A stretch of 64,000 bases of DNA, from contig VDFB02000001.1 of NCBI GenBank assembly GCA_007258455.2, positions 10,295,755 to 10,359,754 of the forward strand, read 5' to 3'. Shown in pieces: positions 52,839 through 64,000 of the stretch. Position numbers and translations under genes: made by a program. Below the pieces are notes generated by a model. The model was not told the DNA's origin. It worked only from the letters and a program-made list of their open reading frames with translations, and did no database searches. Each line of letters starts with the position of its first letter. Position 1 is the stretch's first letter. Source of the stretch: Sequoia sempervirens (taxonomy: Eukaryota > Streptophyta > Pinopsida > Cupressales > Cupressaceae).

Positions 52839-55285
52839 CTTGTATTGTGAACTTGTTTAGACCATAAAATTTGGAATCAACTTTTGGGTTAATATAATTT
52901 TGGGTACAAAAAGAACCTCTAAGGTGTGTTTTAGGATCAAGATGATATGAAAGATGAAGGGGTGGGCGATGTGGATGTTTTTAACTTTTAAGAACTTTGG
53001 ATAAACACTAGACTTTAGGATTTTGATTTTGATTTTTTTTTTATTTGGATGATGAACTTGTAAACCCTAAGATGTTAGATGTGATCGTAGGATGAACTTG
53101 TCCAAAAGGGGGTGCTAATTTAACTAAGTGCATCAGAAAGGATTCATTCCCACACACCTAACTAAACAAGATGATTTTGGTTTGGTCTAAGTAATTTACA
53201 AAAAGTCTAGCATAAGGATATTTCCAAAGATCTAGAAAGTTGTTTGTGAGATGGATTTTGATAAGAGTTTTGGGGGATGGATGAAGGGTTGTCTTGATCC
53301 TAGATGAACCTAGAAGGAATTTTTTTACAAGATCAAGGTGTTGAAGAACATGCTCTACCCTATGAATGAATCAAACCAAAAATACCAATGCTCTAAATGA
53401 AGAGCTCATATTGGACATACAAGTGTAGATAATCCCTCAAAAGATGTGTATAAAAATTTATAACCAAGATGTTCCTGTTGCGGTAGAGCTTCACAATGTG
53501 TTTCCTGATAGCCTTTGGGATATGATGTCTAAGTTTGAAGTTACAACATTTGGACCTTCGTTTAGGAATTTTGATCTTGTGAGAGATCATGAAGACAAAC
53601 ACAATGTGTGGGGTTCAATTGTGATTTTAGCTTGATTACTAAAGTCCTTTTTACCACATCAACTTGTCTTGCTTAAATTTCAAACTAAATGTCTATATCT
53701 AAGCTCATTTTCATTCCACAAGGTCCATTATGTGAAATTCAAAGAGCCAAGGCTATAGTTCCCCTAGGTTGACTTTGAAGAGAGTTAATTGAGATATGAT
53801 ACCAAGTATTTAGAAGCCTCCAGAGATGAGATCCTTAGGGACAAGCAATAATATTGGACTCATCAAAGGTATTCACTCTCTTCAAAGGGTTTGAAATTTG
53901 GTGATTGTTAAATGTTTGTTTCAATGTTTTGGAACCAAGCAATGTGTTCAACTGACTCATAGGAATGCACAACCTAGGCTGAAGAGATACTTCTTGCTGA
54001 GTCCCTACTTGGATTACTCCAAACACCAAGACAAAGAGAACAACTAGAGATTTGGTGACACTGGCTCCCCCTTACATGGCACGGGCACACTAACTATCAA
54101 ATACCAAAGATCCAAAGATCTAAAGGATTTTTTGTCTCTACAATGAATAGTGGAATGTAGGGTGGCTTCAGAATGACCATTCAAGTGCACTAGCAAGTAA
54201 AAAGGTTTTTGGTCTCTACAACAAGTGGTACTTAATTCAAAATTTCAAGATAAAATTGGTGCTATACATGTGACAAGATTATCTCAATTAAGAGGCCTTC
54301 CAGTACCTTCCTAAGAAGGGATTTTAACATATCACACATATACTAGGGGTGGAACTTGTCGGTATAGGAAAACAAAACCAACTGGTTGATGACTTTAGTC
54401 ATAACCAATTAATTTATATAGCGGGCTGAAATGAAAGCACCACTTGGATCATTCCCTCTCACAAGTTGGGAGGTAGGCCCTCTAAAGGTAACACTTTGAC
54501 ATGAAAAGAAAATGTGCAAAAAAATATCAAGATTTTTTTCATCACCCAAGATCGCCAAAAGACACAAGGGGAGAGGATACACACTTGAAGTGCACAAAAA
54601 GTGAAAAGCTACACTTGAGTGCTTCTCTTCACCCAATATTGCACAAAGTGCAAGGGGAGAGGATACACACTCGAAGTGTGTCAAAAACAAGATCACTCAC
54701 TTAAGCACTTGTTCATTTATCCTTCAAAGCAACAGTGAGTTCATTTTAAGCACCAAACTGGGTGTGAGTTTGCCTTGTTCAATTTTAACCCAATGTAGCA
54801 ATGACCTAGTAAGTTTGTAGGTTCAATTTTAGCTAAATTGAAAAGCTCAATTCAATGATTAATTTTAAACCCAAAATAAAGCTAGTTGGACCTAAAACAG
54901 AAGATGAAAAGCAGTAATGGAAATCCTATGCTATTACAATGAGCATTAAAAAATGCTTTAATTTTCCAAGCTGATGCCTTTACTCTAATCTGCAAAAGCA
55001 ACACTAGACAATAAAGGCGACACTAGACAAAAAAGGAGACACTTTGGTGAAAAGCAAAAGCGACATTCTGTAGTAGACTAAGAGCACGAAAGGGACATAG
55101 AAAAAGTGACGCGACAGTGGCATTGGAAAGCAAAAGAAACATTGAAAGCAAAGGCGACATTGAATGTTTCTGCAAAGGCAACGCGACAAGCAAAAGTGAT
55201 GCTCTGGCTATGAAAAGTGGCATCACCTTCTTGTAGCTACAAAAAATGTGATTTTTAGGAAAAAATGTGATATTTTATGTGGTTT
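52839..55285 (-). other. Long gypsy-C leader between PBS and gag
   Basis: 2.4 kb without a convincing gene. Contains a degenerate AAAGCGACA repeat array (54995-55215) and a two-copy 86-bp repeat (CAAGGGGAGAGGATACACAC at about 54565 and 54651). A 63-codon plus-strand frame at 53444-53635 looks protein-like but has no recognised motif. Confidence 0.55.
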
Positions 55286-55302
55286 CCCTCCCTCTAGTGC
55301 CA
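55286..55302 (-). other. Primer-binding site of gypsy-C
   Basis: The minus strand reads TGGCACTAGAGGGAGGG, three bases from the LTR edge. It matches the gypsy-B primer site in most positions. Confidence 0.7.
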
Positions 55303-55305
55303 AAA

Positions 55306-56460
55306 TGTGAATGGTGATCTACAACTAGCTAACAGTAGATAAAATAAATAAGATTAGTCATGTTAGAAAGCATAAACAACCATTCCCTATGAAATTATTG
55401 ATCAAACATAGAGAAGAAAACATGAAATAAAGCATATAGCACAAGAAAATGAACATGTAAACTTATCTAACTAGATAAAACCTCCATCCAATAGGGGGAT
55501 TGGTGTCACTTTGATGTGGAAAGTGGCCCTTTCCTAATCCCTTTGATAAGCTTCAAGATCTTCTTGATATGTAGATGATGAAAAAGATGCAAAAGTATAG
55601 TAACCAAGCTACAATGACATGAAAATGAGTGATTTCTATGGATGAATATGCCTATAGTAATATTGCACGAGATTGTTGATCCCTATTCAATGGAGAATGC
55701 CTCTATTTATAGGACTCAAGGGTTGAAGAATGAGTGAAATTAGAGGATGTGGGACTAATTTGGAGGCCAATAGCATTGTGACACTTGTCACAAAGCTATT
55801 GAAAGCCATGGGGATGTGTGTGGAGCACATTTTGAATAATGTGTAGAGTTAAGGCATGGTAGATGGATTTGTAAGAGAATGTAAGAGAATTGAATGAAAA
55901 TGGTTGAGATATAAGAGGGATAAGATGGCATGTAAGAGGCTATTTAAGGAAAAGGTGGCTCTTGTAAGAGTATTAAAGACTTTTGTAAGAGGCTATTTAA
56001 AGCCTTTCAAGGAGGGAAATTCAAGTTGAGGGAATATTCCAAAGAATATTCCTTTGTGAGGAAAACAAGCTTTTTAGTTAATTAAAAAAAATGTTTTCAT
56101 GTGCAACTTGGTTAGTTGACCATGGGTTTACTCAACCAAGGTAGATTCAAAAGCTAGAGAAATGAGTAATAAGGATTAAGAGTTAATTAATTAAGAATTA
56201 ATCAACTTGAGTAGATTAGGGGTTTATGACATTTGTTAAATAATTAGATTTATTTAATCAAATGAGAGGATATTGGGACTTTAATTAAATAAATTGATTT
56301 ATTTAATTAAATGCGATGAATATTAGTTAGAAGAGGATAAATTAATTTGATAAAGTTAATTATTTGATTAATAGTAGAAGTTGATGAATTTAACTAAATA
56401 ATAAAGATTATTTAATTAATTAGTTAGTGCAAAAGTGATTTAGGAAGGAATGATGTTAGT
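55306..56460 (-). repeat. Probable 5' LTR of gypsy-C
   Basis: It begins TGTGAATGG next to the PBS and contains a good TATA box (minus strand TATAAATAGAG at 55701-55711). The AT-rich U3 is full of TTAATTAA words. No second copy is in the window, and the right boundary is only approximate; it lies where copia-B coding sequence stops being recognisable. Confidence 0.55.
55701..55711 (-). promoter_or_regulatory. TATA box of gypsy-C 5' LTR
   Basis: The minus strand reads TATAAATAGAG, an excellent plant TATA consensus, about 400 bp before the PBS. Confidence 0.6.
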
Positions 56461-56464
56461 AATC

Positions 56465-58020
56465 AGATTCAAATGCATAATACTGATCGGGACTACTTAA
56501 GTTTCTACACAAACAACTGATAAGACTTCACATCCTCAATATAGCCAACGAAAATGAATTCTTCTCCATTTCCTTACACTGACCATCTAATGCGAATGCC
56601 CAAGCCTCACCAGAAAAATACCGTAAAGAAGGAAACACCATGTTTGATACTAGACTAAGCCCCCTTAGAGTTATATTTTAAACTACCTTGTGGGTTGTGT
56701 GGTTACAAATATAGTTGGTATAATTGACTACTTCATCCCAAAAATGGAGCCATAGACCATGAAAAATATATAAAATTTTCCATATCCCTTAATAATATAT
56801 TTTTCTTTTAGCGATGCCATTTTGTTGAGGGGTGTAGAGAACCAAATATTGATTATGTATGCCATACTCAGTGCAATAATACTAAAAGGTTTGGTTCACG
56901 TACTCCCCCTATTATTTGTATTTATTTGTTAAATAAAAGACCCTAATTCCTTCTCCATGAACACCTTGAATTTCCTAAAAGTGGGGAAGACATCACTCTT
57001 GTAATTAAGAAAATACAACCATGTGCAATAAGAGTAGTCATCAACGAATATGACTGTATCCTTGGATCTTGCAAAAGAGGGACTTGGAAATGAAATTAGG
57101 TCACTATGTACTAATTCAAGCAAGGTTGAAGCATGGTGAACCCTTTCCATAAGAAATATTTCTTGATGTTGTTTGCTAAGGACATAACCTTGATAAACTC
57201 TCTTTATGCACGAAACCTTTGGAAGACCAAGTATCATATTCTATGTACTCAACTACTAAACATACATATAATTGAGGTGTCCAAACCTTTCTCACCAAAT
57301 TATACTCAAAGAATATACAAGGGAAATGTGTGATGGTCCACAAGATGAATCAAAACCATGAAACCTGTATAATCTAGACCCCTGATCAAATCTTCTTGAA
57401 GAAATTCTTTTCTCAAGATGTTGTAACTCTAATAACTACATCATGTGGGGATAAATAAATATTACTCCCATATGTAGTATGGAAAATATATTATATGGAG
57501 AGAAGATTGGAATAAATCTTGGGAACATAGAGTGCATCCTCAATGCAACCATCTATCAAATATATAATACTTGACCCAAAAATCAAAATATATGTAAAGT
57601 TACTCACTACAATATTAGAACTACTAGAAAGAGACTCAAGTAGATCATGTGCATTGCTCATGTGATTAGAGGCTCCTAAGTCAAATATACAACTCTATGT
57701 GGATGAATCCAAACCTTTATCTATTAGTTTTTGGTCCTTGATAGGTTTGGGAATATCAATGTTGTGTTTATTCATGGCCTCTTCCAAGGTTACAATCCTT
57801 TAACAATAAAAATATTATATCATGAATTAATAGTACACAATAAGAGCATGGTCCTCTCTTTTTCTTCTTTTTCATAGAGGTACTCTTACTTGACTTAGAA
57901 GAAGTGGCTTGCATATCAATTTTGTTCTTATTCTTGGAAGAATTTTGACGTACTGAAGTTGATTTTATCTCAGGTTTTGAAGACTTATTTCCTTTACCTT
58001 TATATGTGTGTGCCATCAGT
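56465..58020 (-). pseudogene. Truncated Ty1/copia element copia-B (gag end to integrase)
   Basis: Minus strand. At 57768-58016 a Lys/Ser-rich gag tail leads to CSYC, the first half of a zinc knuckle. At 56929-57237 the integrase start reads LELVHSDLISFPS and FVDDYSYCTWLYFL. Further left TPQQNGIAKRKI carries the third catalytic block with Glu changed to Lys. EAWAFALDGQCKEME and a VGYIEDVKSYQL block end it. RT and RNase H are missing where the gypsy-C LTR begins, so copia-B was cut or entered by gypsy-C. No LTRs were found. Confidence 0.75.
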
Positions 58021-58029
58021 CCTTTAATT

Positions 58030-59338
58030 TTAGACGTGTTTATTATATTAATGGAGATTAATTTGATATTCCCATTATGATTCCATCAATTTTTTTAAAA
58101 AATTACATCTTAAATTTGGCACCAAGAGCATCCATTGTAGAGTAAAAATTAGAAGACAATACATGATATGAGACTTTTAACTTGGATAGGATCAAGAACA
58201 TGTATTATTTATCTAATTTTCTTTGTCACAACCTTAAAAATGAGAAAAAAGGATCTAAATTTAACTAAGAAGTGTTCAAATGGAGGGAAAGCATCGGGAG
58301 ATCTAGAGTTTTCAATTCAAAATTCAATTGAAGAGTGTATAATTCATTGATTGCACCAAATAAATCATTTAATTTAAATCTCATATTTATTTAGGTAATG
58401 TGTAATTTAAAAGATGAAGTTTAAGTTTATTAGACACATGCAAGGCAATGATTCCCATTGCTTCGTCTATTTTATTCTAATATATAAATTGTTCATGTTT
58501 CCTTGTAAATTATATTTATTGTTCACTTGACACTTTTAATAGTCCCTTAGATTAAATTAGTAGTTGTACTTTGAATGTATAGGTGTGATAGTTATACAGA
58601 GTTAGGAGATTAATTTTAGGCTACATAATGTAGAAACATAAAGAGGCACATGAAATTATCTCTTACAAAGACCCCAAATTTGAAAAATAGCCCCCCCCAC
58701 AAAAAAAAATAACATGGTTTGATTATAATTTTAAAAAAATACAAAAAGTAAGCTTCAAAGGCTAAAAATATATATTTTTAAAATACACTTGAAACATTGT
58801 GGTAGAGGCAAAAATTCCAAAGTTTTATAAAGTTATGGAGGTGGGTGTTTGGAAGTATGGATTTCTATAAAATTGTGGCAATTTGGAAGTCTAGAGTTTT
58901 GCAAAGATGCAATGGAGTTTGGAATTCCATAGTTCTATAAAATTTCTATAGATATGTAGTAAAGTATAAAAGTCTATAGTGTTGTAGAGCTACACCAAAG
59001 TCCAAGATTCTAGAGTTTTAAAAAATATGATGGAATTTGAAAGTATGGACTATTACAAAAATACGATAGATTCCACAATTATAGCTAAACAAAAATGAAG
59101 TAAAGTCTAGAGTTCTAGTAATAATTCAGACTTCATATTTTCACAAAAGTTTAGGGTTTAGAGTTTTGCAACATTTCAAGGTCTAGCATTTTGGTAGAAG
59201 TTTGGACTTTATATTTTTCAAGCAATTTGGAGCTAGAATTTTATTGGGCTACAAAATTTATGTTGCACTGCCTTTGCCTGATGAGCAATTGGCAATAGTT
59301 CTCATTGATTTTGTTAAATATGCTATTAAGGAGAAAAA
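58030..59338. other. AT-rich noncoding DNA
   Basis: No gene seen. GTCTAGAGTTTT-like words recur irregularly at 58880-59240. A short protein-like tail (LPLPDEQLAIVLIDFVKYAI) at 59270-59345 just before the possible solo LTR may be a pol remnant. Confidence 0.4.
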
Positions 59339-59808
59339 TGTTGGAAATATTGTAATAGATGACAAATTTATGTAATTTTTAGCTAGTTGTAAAGCTAGTT
59401 ACATAAAAGTGCGTGCACCCAACCTTTATGGGATTTTGTAGAATATATTTAATATAAAATGTGTTATTATATTTTGCATTCTCCCAGGTGTACATGTGAC
59501 ACTATTTTAAAATTGGGAGCAATTGCAAATGCATTTAACGCACCCCAAATATATTAAATGCATGTTTAATCTTGGCCCTTGGTGTTGAGGTAATCTCCAC
59601 CATTGATTTTATAAAAAATTTCTATAAAAGGAAACCTCCTCTCATTTGTAAGGGGTTAAGCATGAATTGTTGTAACGACATTTTGAAAGCAATACAAGCA
59701 AAGGAATTGGAGTGTTGGTTATCTTTCTTGCTATTTCTAAGTGAATGCATGTTTCCTTCTTCCAATTTGTTTTTAGTTTATGTTAGTTTTAGTTCAGTTG
59801 TGATAACA
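59339..59808 (+). repeat. Possible solo LTR (copia type)
   Basis: 470 bp starting TGTTGGAAAT after AAGGAGAAAAA and ending GATAACA, so the ends are TGTT...AACA. TATAAAAGG at 59623-59630 is a plausible TATA box. Flanks AAAAA and TAAAA are only a weak target duplication. No partner LTR or PBS was found. Confidence 0.4.
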
Positions 59809-61336
59809 TAAAAGTATTGAATGCATTCAATGAATTTCCTACTTATACCATTTGAGTTTGCTAATTGTAAATAACAGTGTATGGTTGGTCAGAGCTATTC
59901 TACAACAATGGTTCAACTGTGGATGTTTATGCATACTATGCCAAGCTTTGGGGTGTATGTATGAATGTCTGCAGTCTAAAAATGTTTAAGAATCCTTTGA
60001 AGATCACACTATTTATGTATCGTTGTAGGCTTGACCTTGATTAAGCATGAATTAGTTTATCTGCAACATAACCCATTTTTATAGTTATCCTTAGGTTTTT
60101 AGAATTATAATCTCTTAACCCTTAATCTTTTGACCTTTTTTTTTATAAATTTAGGTTAGTTTAGAAACAAAAAACATCACAAAATTGCTATATTTGATGA
60201 ATTGCAGTCATTTTCAGATTGTATATCTAAAAATTGTAACATGCCCATTATTCTACCTAGTAAATCTACTAAGTTTTATCCACATATAATTTTCTATCCA
60301 TCTAATGTAAAGCAATAAAATTTTTCTTTTCTATTCAATAATAAATGCACCATTTGAAATATAACTTTATCCAAACTTTTCCATTGCATAATCAAAGGAT
60401 CATTCCAACAATATAAGTATGATTTAACTTTACATAAATATATTCAAGATAACGTTTCACATTACAATTTCCATATGGATGGACACATGATTACAAACTT
60501 AGCTTCAACAAGCTTTACAAGAATTAGAAATACAAATGGTCTAGAATATCCTTCTCCCAAATCTTGGCCGCCAACTACATGAGAAGTATCACTCAAGCGC
60601 TTTTCCACCAACTATGGACTAACTGCACGGTCCCCCACACATCTACTAAACTAGTAAGATGGCCCTACCCTTTGATGAAGAGATTGGTTTCGTAACCTCA
60701 TCCTTCAAATGGCCTTTTCTAAGCATAGTGATGTGTCCTATAAATCTAGAACTACCATAATTTGTCTACCACCTGATATATGATTACCCTAGCCTAGAAT
60801 GTAAATTGGATCACACAATGAACTGATAGTATAGACAGTTGCTACCTACACTACTTTGGCCAAAGATTCATCACCCAATAACTTCGAGTGAGGTCATCTA
60901 TTTCACCACATTTAATTGCTCGATTTGTATTGACCATTAGTATTCTATTCTAAGGTTATCCACTTTCTCATGGATTTATCCTAACCCTAGGAATAACCTT
61001 CCCATTAACTTATATCTAAATGACTTGCTATAAGATCCATAACACAACTCTATCTTATGCTACACACCTTAAGTATTGTCAAACTATGTATAGTTACAAC
61101 ATTCTACAAATAGTATAAAAGTATATAATTGTAAAAAAACCCCTTTATAGTATAATAACTATATATGTATAATCCCAAAAGAAAGATTTCCCAATATGTA
61201 CAAGAAATAAACAAAGAACTTTCGAAAGACTTGCAAGCATCAATCACACATGGAAGACAATCTTTTCAACATGGCATCATTATAACAATATTTTCAACAT
61301 AATAACTAGGGAGTAGAAATTACCATGTGGTGATCC
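59809..61336. other. AT-rich intergenic, no gene seen
   Basis: Stops in all frames; no motif, RNA gene or clear repeat recognised. Confidence 0.5.
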
Positions 61337-61622
61337 CACAATATTGGTTTACAATTTTTGGCCAAATTGGACATTGAACTGATTTTTTCTAACTAAATCT
61401 TCACTTTCAAGCACCTATAGCAGCTAAACCATGAGGAATTTGAAGATGATGCAAATTAGTGAATTGTGACATTTTTTCTATAGATTCTAAATATATTTTT
61501 TTCAAATTTTTTGGAATTAGATTGCACTTATTTTTAGGTAAACCCACAAAAGTGGTTTACAATTTGAGTGAGGAAGGAAAAGTGGCAAAAAATGACCCCA
61601 TACAATTTTTTTTGGTTTTTGG

Positions 61623-61787
61623 GGTTCGAATGAACCCTTTGGTTTGAGTGAACCCAAAAAGGGTTCGAATGAACCTTGGTTCATGCGAACCAATTAAATG
61701 CAAGGCGAACCCCATTCCTGCCAAAAAAATAAAGAAAAACACTTTTTGAGAGGGGGTTTGCTTGAACCCCCCCGGTTCGCTCGAACC
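61623..61787. repeat. Cluster of six GGTTY-N4-GAACC palindromes
   Basis: 14-bp interrupted palindromes at 61623, 61641, 61662, 61678, 61755 and 61774: GGTTCGAATGAACC, GGTTTGAGTGAACC, GGTTCGAATGAACC, GGTTCATGCGAACC, GGTTTGCTTGAACC, GGTTCGCTCGAACC. All lie in the left arm of the inverted repeat. The matching part of the right arm keeps only scattered GGTTC and GAACC halves. Confidence 0.8.
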
Positions 61788-62315
61788 CCCTAATTCCCAC
61801 CTTGTCATCCTTTGGCATAAAAAGTCCAAAATTTTGTGTTTCGAAGCTCGGGTTGAGGATGAAAATGGAGGAGACTTCACAAATCCAACTGGAATTTGGT
61901 AGTCCTTGGAACAAGCTATCCAACGACTATAATTTTAATATGTTTTGGTTTTATTATGTATTTGTCTTTTTAGTTTTATTAAACATAGGTTTTTCACCTG
62001 TGTTCAAGTTTCTTTATTTTGTAATGGAAAATAGTATGACATTTTTTGAATATGAAAGGCAATTAAACATACTTGATCCAATAGTGTAATGATTAAATAT
62101 TGCCAAAGATGATATCTCATTTATGTTTGAATCTGTAATTGGTTTGATCCTTTGGAAACCATAGTGAAGAATATTCAAGGAAAAAACGACAGAACTAAGC
62201 AATGGGATCAGAGTTAAAAATCTAAATTGAAAAGAATTAGAATTTTATCCTTCATGGAAAAAAATTTAGGTGTTATATGGCTATCGTCACCTTTTAAAAA
62301 TGTTGTTTTTTAAAA

Positions 62316-62560
62316 AAAGCTAGTTTTCGAGGGAGATGGAAAAGAGGTGTAATCTAATCAAAATTTTTGAAAAAAATATATTTAGAACTATTAGAATGTC
62401 GCCACAAACTTTAGTTTGCATCATCTTCAAATTCCTACCTATTAGCTATAGCCCAAAAGTAATATTTAGTTAGAAAAAATATTTCAGTGTCTAGTTTGGC
62501 CAAAAATTGTAAACCAGTATTGTGGGATCACCCTTTTCCATCTCCTTTGAAAACTAGTTT
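62316..62560. repeat. Central segment with terminal inverted repeats
   Basis: Left CTAGTTTTCGAGGGAGATGG and right (reverse complement) CTAGTTTTCAAAGGAGATGG form ~30-bp inverted ends around a ~190-bp middle that also occurs at 61340-61530. Could be read as a MITE-like unit or simply as the centre of the larger palindrome. Confidence 0.5.
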
Positions 62561-63324
62561 TTTTTAGTAAACACCATTTTTAAGGAGTGATGCTCACTGT
62601 ATACAACATAAATTTTTTTCCATGAAGAATAAAATTCTATTTTTTTCGAATTTAGATTTGTAACTATGATCTCTAGTACTTCCAATTGGTTTCATAGTGT
62701 TTTATTGAATATGTTTTCCTTAATCAAGTTTCAAAGTCAAACCAATTATGATTCAGACATAGGCGGACCGTATACAACATCAATTTTTTTGTATTTATCG
62801 AAATTCATTTTTTTTTGTTGGATCAAGGACATCAATATCTAGTGCACTGATATTTTTCATTTTTTTTATAATATGCTACTTTTCCACATGTGTAGAATGA
62901 AGAGCTTTATTTTCAGTGAAAAACCTATTTTTAATCAAACTAAAAAAATAAATACATAATAAAACAAAAAAATATTAAAATTATATTTGTTGGATAGATC
63001 GTTTCGAGGACTACCATCATCCAGTTGGGTCAGTGAAGTATCCTCCATTTTCATCCTCAACTTGAGCTTCAAAGGGAAAAATTCTAGAGTTTTTGGTGTC
63101 TAAAGTGCAGTTTGTTGAACTCTTCCCCTTGAGGTTCGTTAACTAGTTTGAGAGGGAAACCCTTTTCCACAACCCTTTTTCAAGAAATGTGGGACCCAAC
63201 ATTTAATGGTTCACTGGTATTCGTGAAGGAACTCTTTGTCACTGAACCTCCAAAACCAATTTTTGCATGGGGTTTTGCACTTTTCCTTCCTCATTGAATT
63301 GTAAACCAGTTTTGTGGGTTTACC

Positions 63325-64000
63325 CCATGCCTTTTTAAAACTCCAATTGAATAATCTTCCCTCCTAGCTTATTGGCTCAAGATTGCTTACAACTTCCACT
63401 ACGAACAACCCAAATTCCTCTACTGGCTTCTCTCTATATCTCTCAACAAAACCAATATAAAACAATGAACCAATTTCTAACTTACAAATCTCAACTCTCT
63501 AAGCACATAAATTACATTAGAATAACACAAGGAAAATCATGATAAGTGTAACAATTGGTAGAATGAGCACATCTATTTATACTAATTTGTGAGCAACTGA
63601 AGGGTACAAATAAGTTAATATTTCTTCCACCTTTCTAACCTCATGCAATGACTCACCAAGCTAACTCACAGGTTTGCAACACATCACAATCCTTACCATT
63701 TAAATGGTTGAGTCAACTTGATATGTGGGATAGCAAGCTCAAAACAAGTTTCCTAATTCAAATTCCTTTACAAAATCTTGCCAAGTTTTCTCTTGACTGA
63801 GTCTAAATACTATTTACAGACTCATGCGTATTTTGAAGACCTCTTAAGCATTCCAAACACTTGCAAATATGGCGCCACCTTCATATGTTTGGTGCCCTCA
63901 AATATAGCATGGGTTTGACATGTTCCAAAGGCTTTTAAAACAGTTTCAACTTCCTTCTCAAATGTTTACACATGATCAACAAACAAACTCCTATGTGCTT
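63325..64000. other. Intergenic to window end, no gene seen
   Basis: AT-rich; no coding motif, RNA gene or repeat recognised. Confidence 0.5.

Larger units (their letters stand above)
45912..56460 (-). mobile_element. Ty3/gypsy retrotransposon gypsy-C (Tat-like), 3' end not found
   Basis: Minus strand. 5' LTR about 55306-56460, PBS 55286-55302, a 2.4-kb leader, gag from 52838, then protease, RT, RNase H, an extra archaeal-type RNase H, and integrase ending at 45912. The order RT, RNase H, extra RNase H, integrase is the usual Tat order. Multiple stops, frameshifts and a deletion at the RT catalytic box show decay. Gypsy-B abuts its 3' side and has probably inserted into it. No 3' LTR was recognised in the remaining DNA to the left. 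Confidence 0.82.
61340..63324. repeat. About 1-kb unit in two inverted, circularly permuted copies
   Basis: The left copy (61340-62346) reads a1-a2-c. The right copy, read on the minus strand from 63324 to 62340, is a2-c-a1. The inverted arms are 61537-62346 and 62531-63324, roughly 75-80% identical by eye. Matching blocks include GGTAAACCCACAAAA, GAGGATGAAAATGGAGGA, TATAATTTTAATAT, and ATAGAATTTTAT with TTCATGGAAAAAAATTTA. The ~190-bp middle is the reverse of a1 at 61340-61530. No transposase or target duplication was found. Permutation suggests derivation from a tandem array or circular template. Confidence 0.78.

Overview
This window is nuclear DNA from a plant with a large, repeat-rich genome. 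The evidence is nested LTR retrotransposons of both superfamilies, 5S-rRNA-derived repeats, a tRNA-derived SINE, an AT-rich background, and one intron-containing R2R3-MYB gene whose splice sites match plant MYB structure. A gymnosperm is plausible because of the element sizes and sparse genes, but the window does not prove it. There is a 100-base assembly gap at 29118-29217.

Layout: (1) 1-8996 is a minus-strand Ty3/gypsy element (gypsy-A: 5' LTR, PBS, gag start). Its gag is split by a complete minus-strand Ty1/copia element (copia-A, 392-7647). (2) 10022-11957 is the only gene that looks intact, a three-exon R2R3-MYB on the minus strand resembling subgroup 13 (MYB61/50/55/86). (3) 13266-14280 is a 5S-rRNA-derived (Cassandra-like) composite with one inverted and two direct LTR-like copies. 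(4) 15850-18856 is a 3-kb LTR retrotransposon that lacks pol but carries a coiled-coil, G-patch and double CCHC-knuckle ORF. (5) 19.3-29.1 kb is mostly decayed: a 5S-repeat fragment, a J-domain (DnaJ/DUF3444-type) pseudogene fused to a copia RNase H scrap, a 3-kb unidentified coding relic, and a SINE with clean target duplications. (6) 29.4-30.0 kb is another coding relic riddled with amber stops, followed by a minisatellite. (7) 31575-44802 is a full-length plus-strand Ty3/gypsy element of 13.2 kb (gypsy-B) with matching 5-bp target duplications. (8) 45.9-56.4 kb is a minus-strand Ty3/gypsy element (gypsy-C), with gypsy-B abutting its 3' side. (9) 56.5-58.0 kb is a truncated copia gag-integrase. 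(10) 58-64 kb holds a possible solo LTR and a 1-kb unit present as two inverted, circularly permuted copies, one carrying a cluster of GGTTC-GAACC palindromes.

Apart from the MYB gene there are no cooperating genes. The window mainly records insertion, nesting and decay. Reading-frame decay is strongly biased to TAG stops in two unrelated elements, which suggests deamination of methylated CHG cytosines. Two gypsy elements place an extra RNase H-like domain on opposite sides of reverse transcriptase. The observations most worth follow-up are the G-patch LTR element, the 5S composite, the two RNase H architectures and the inverted 1-kb repeat.
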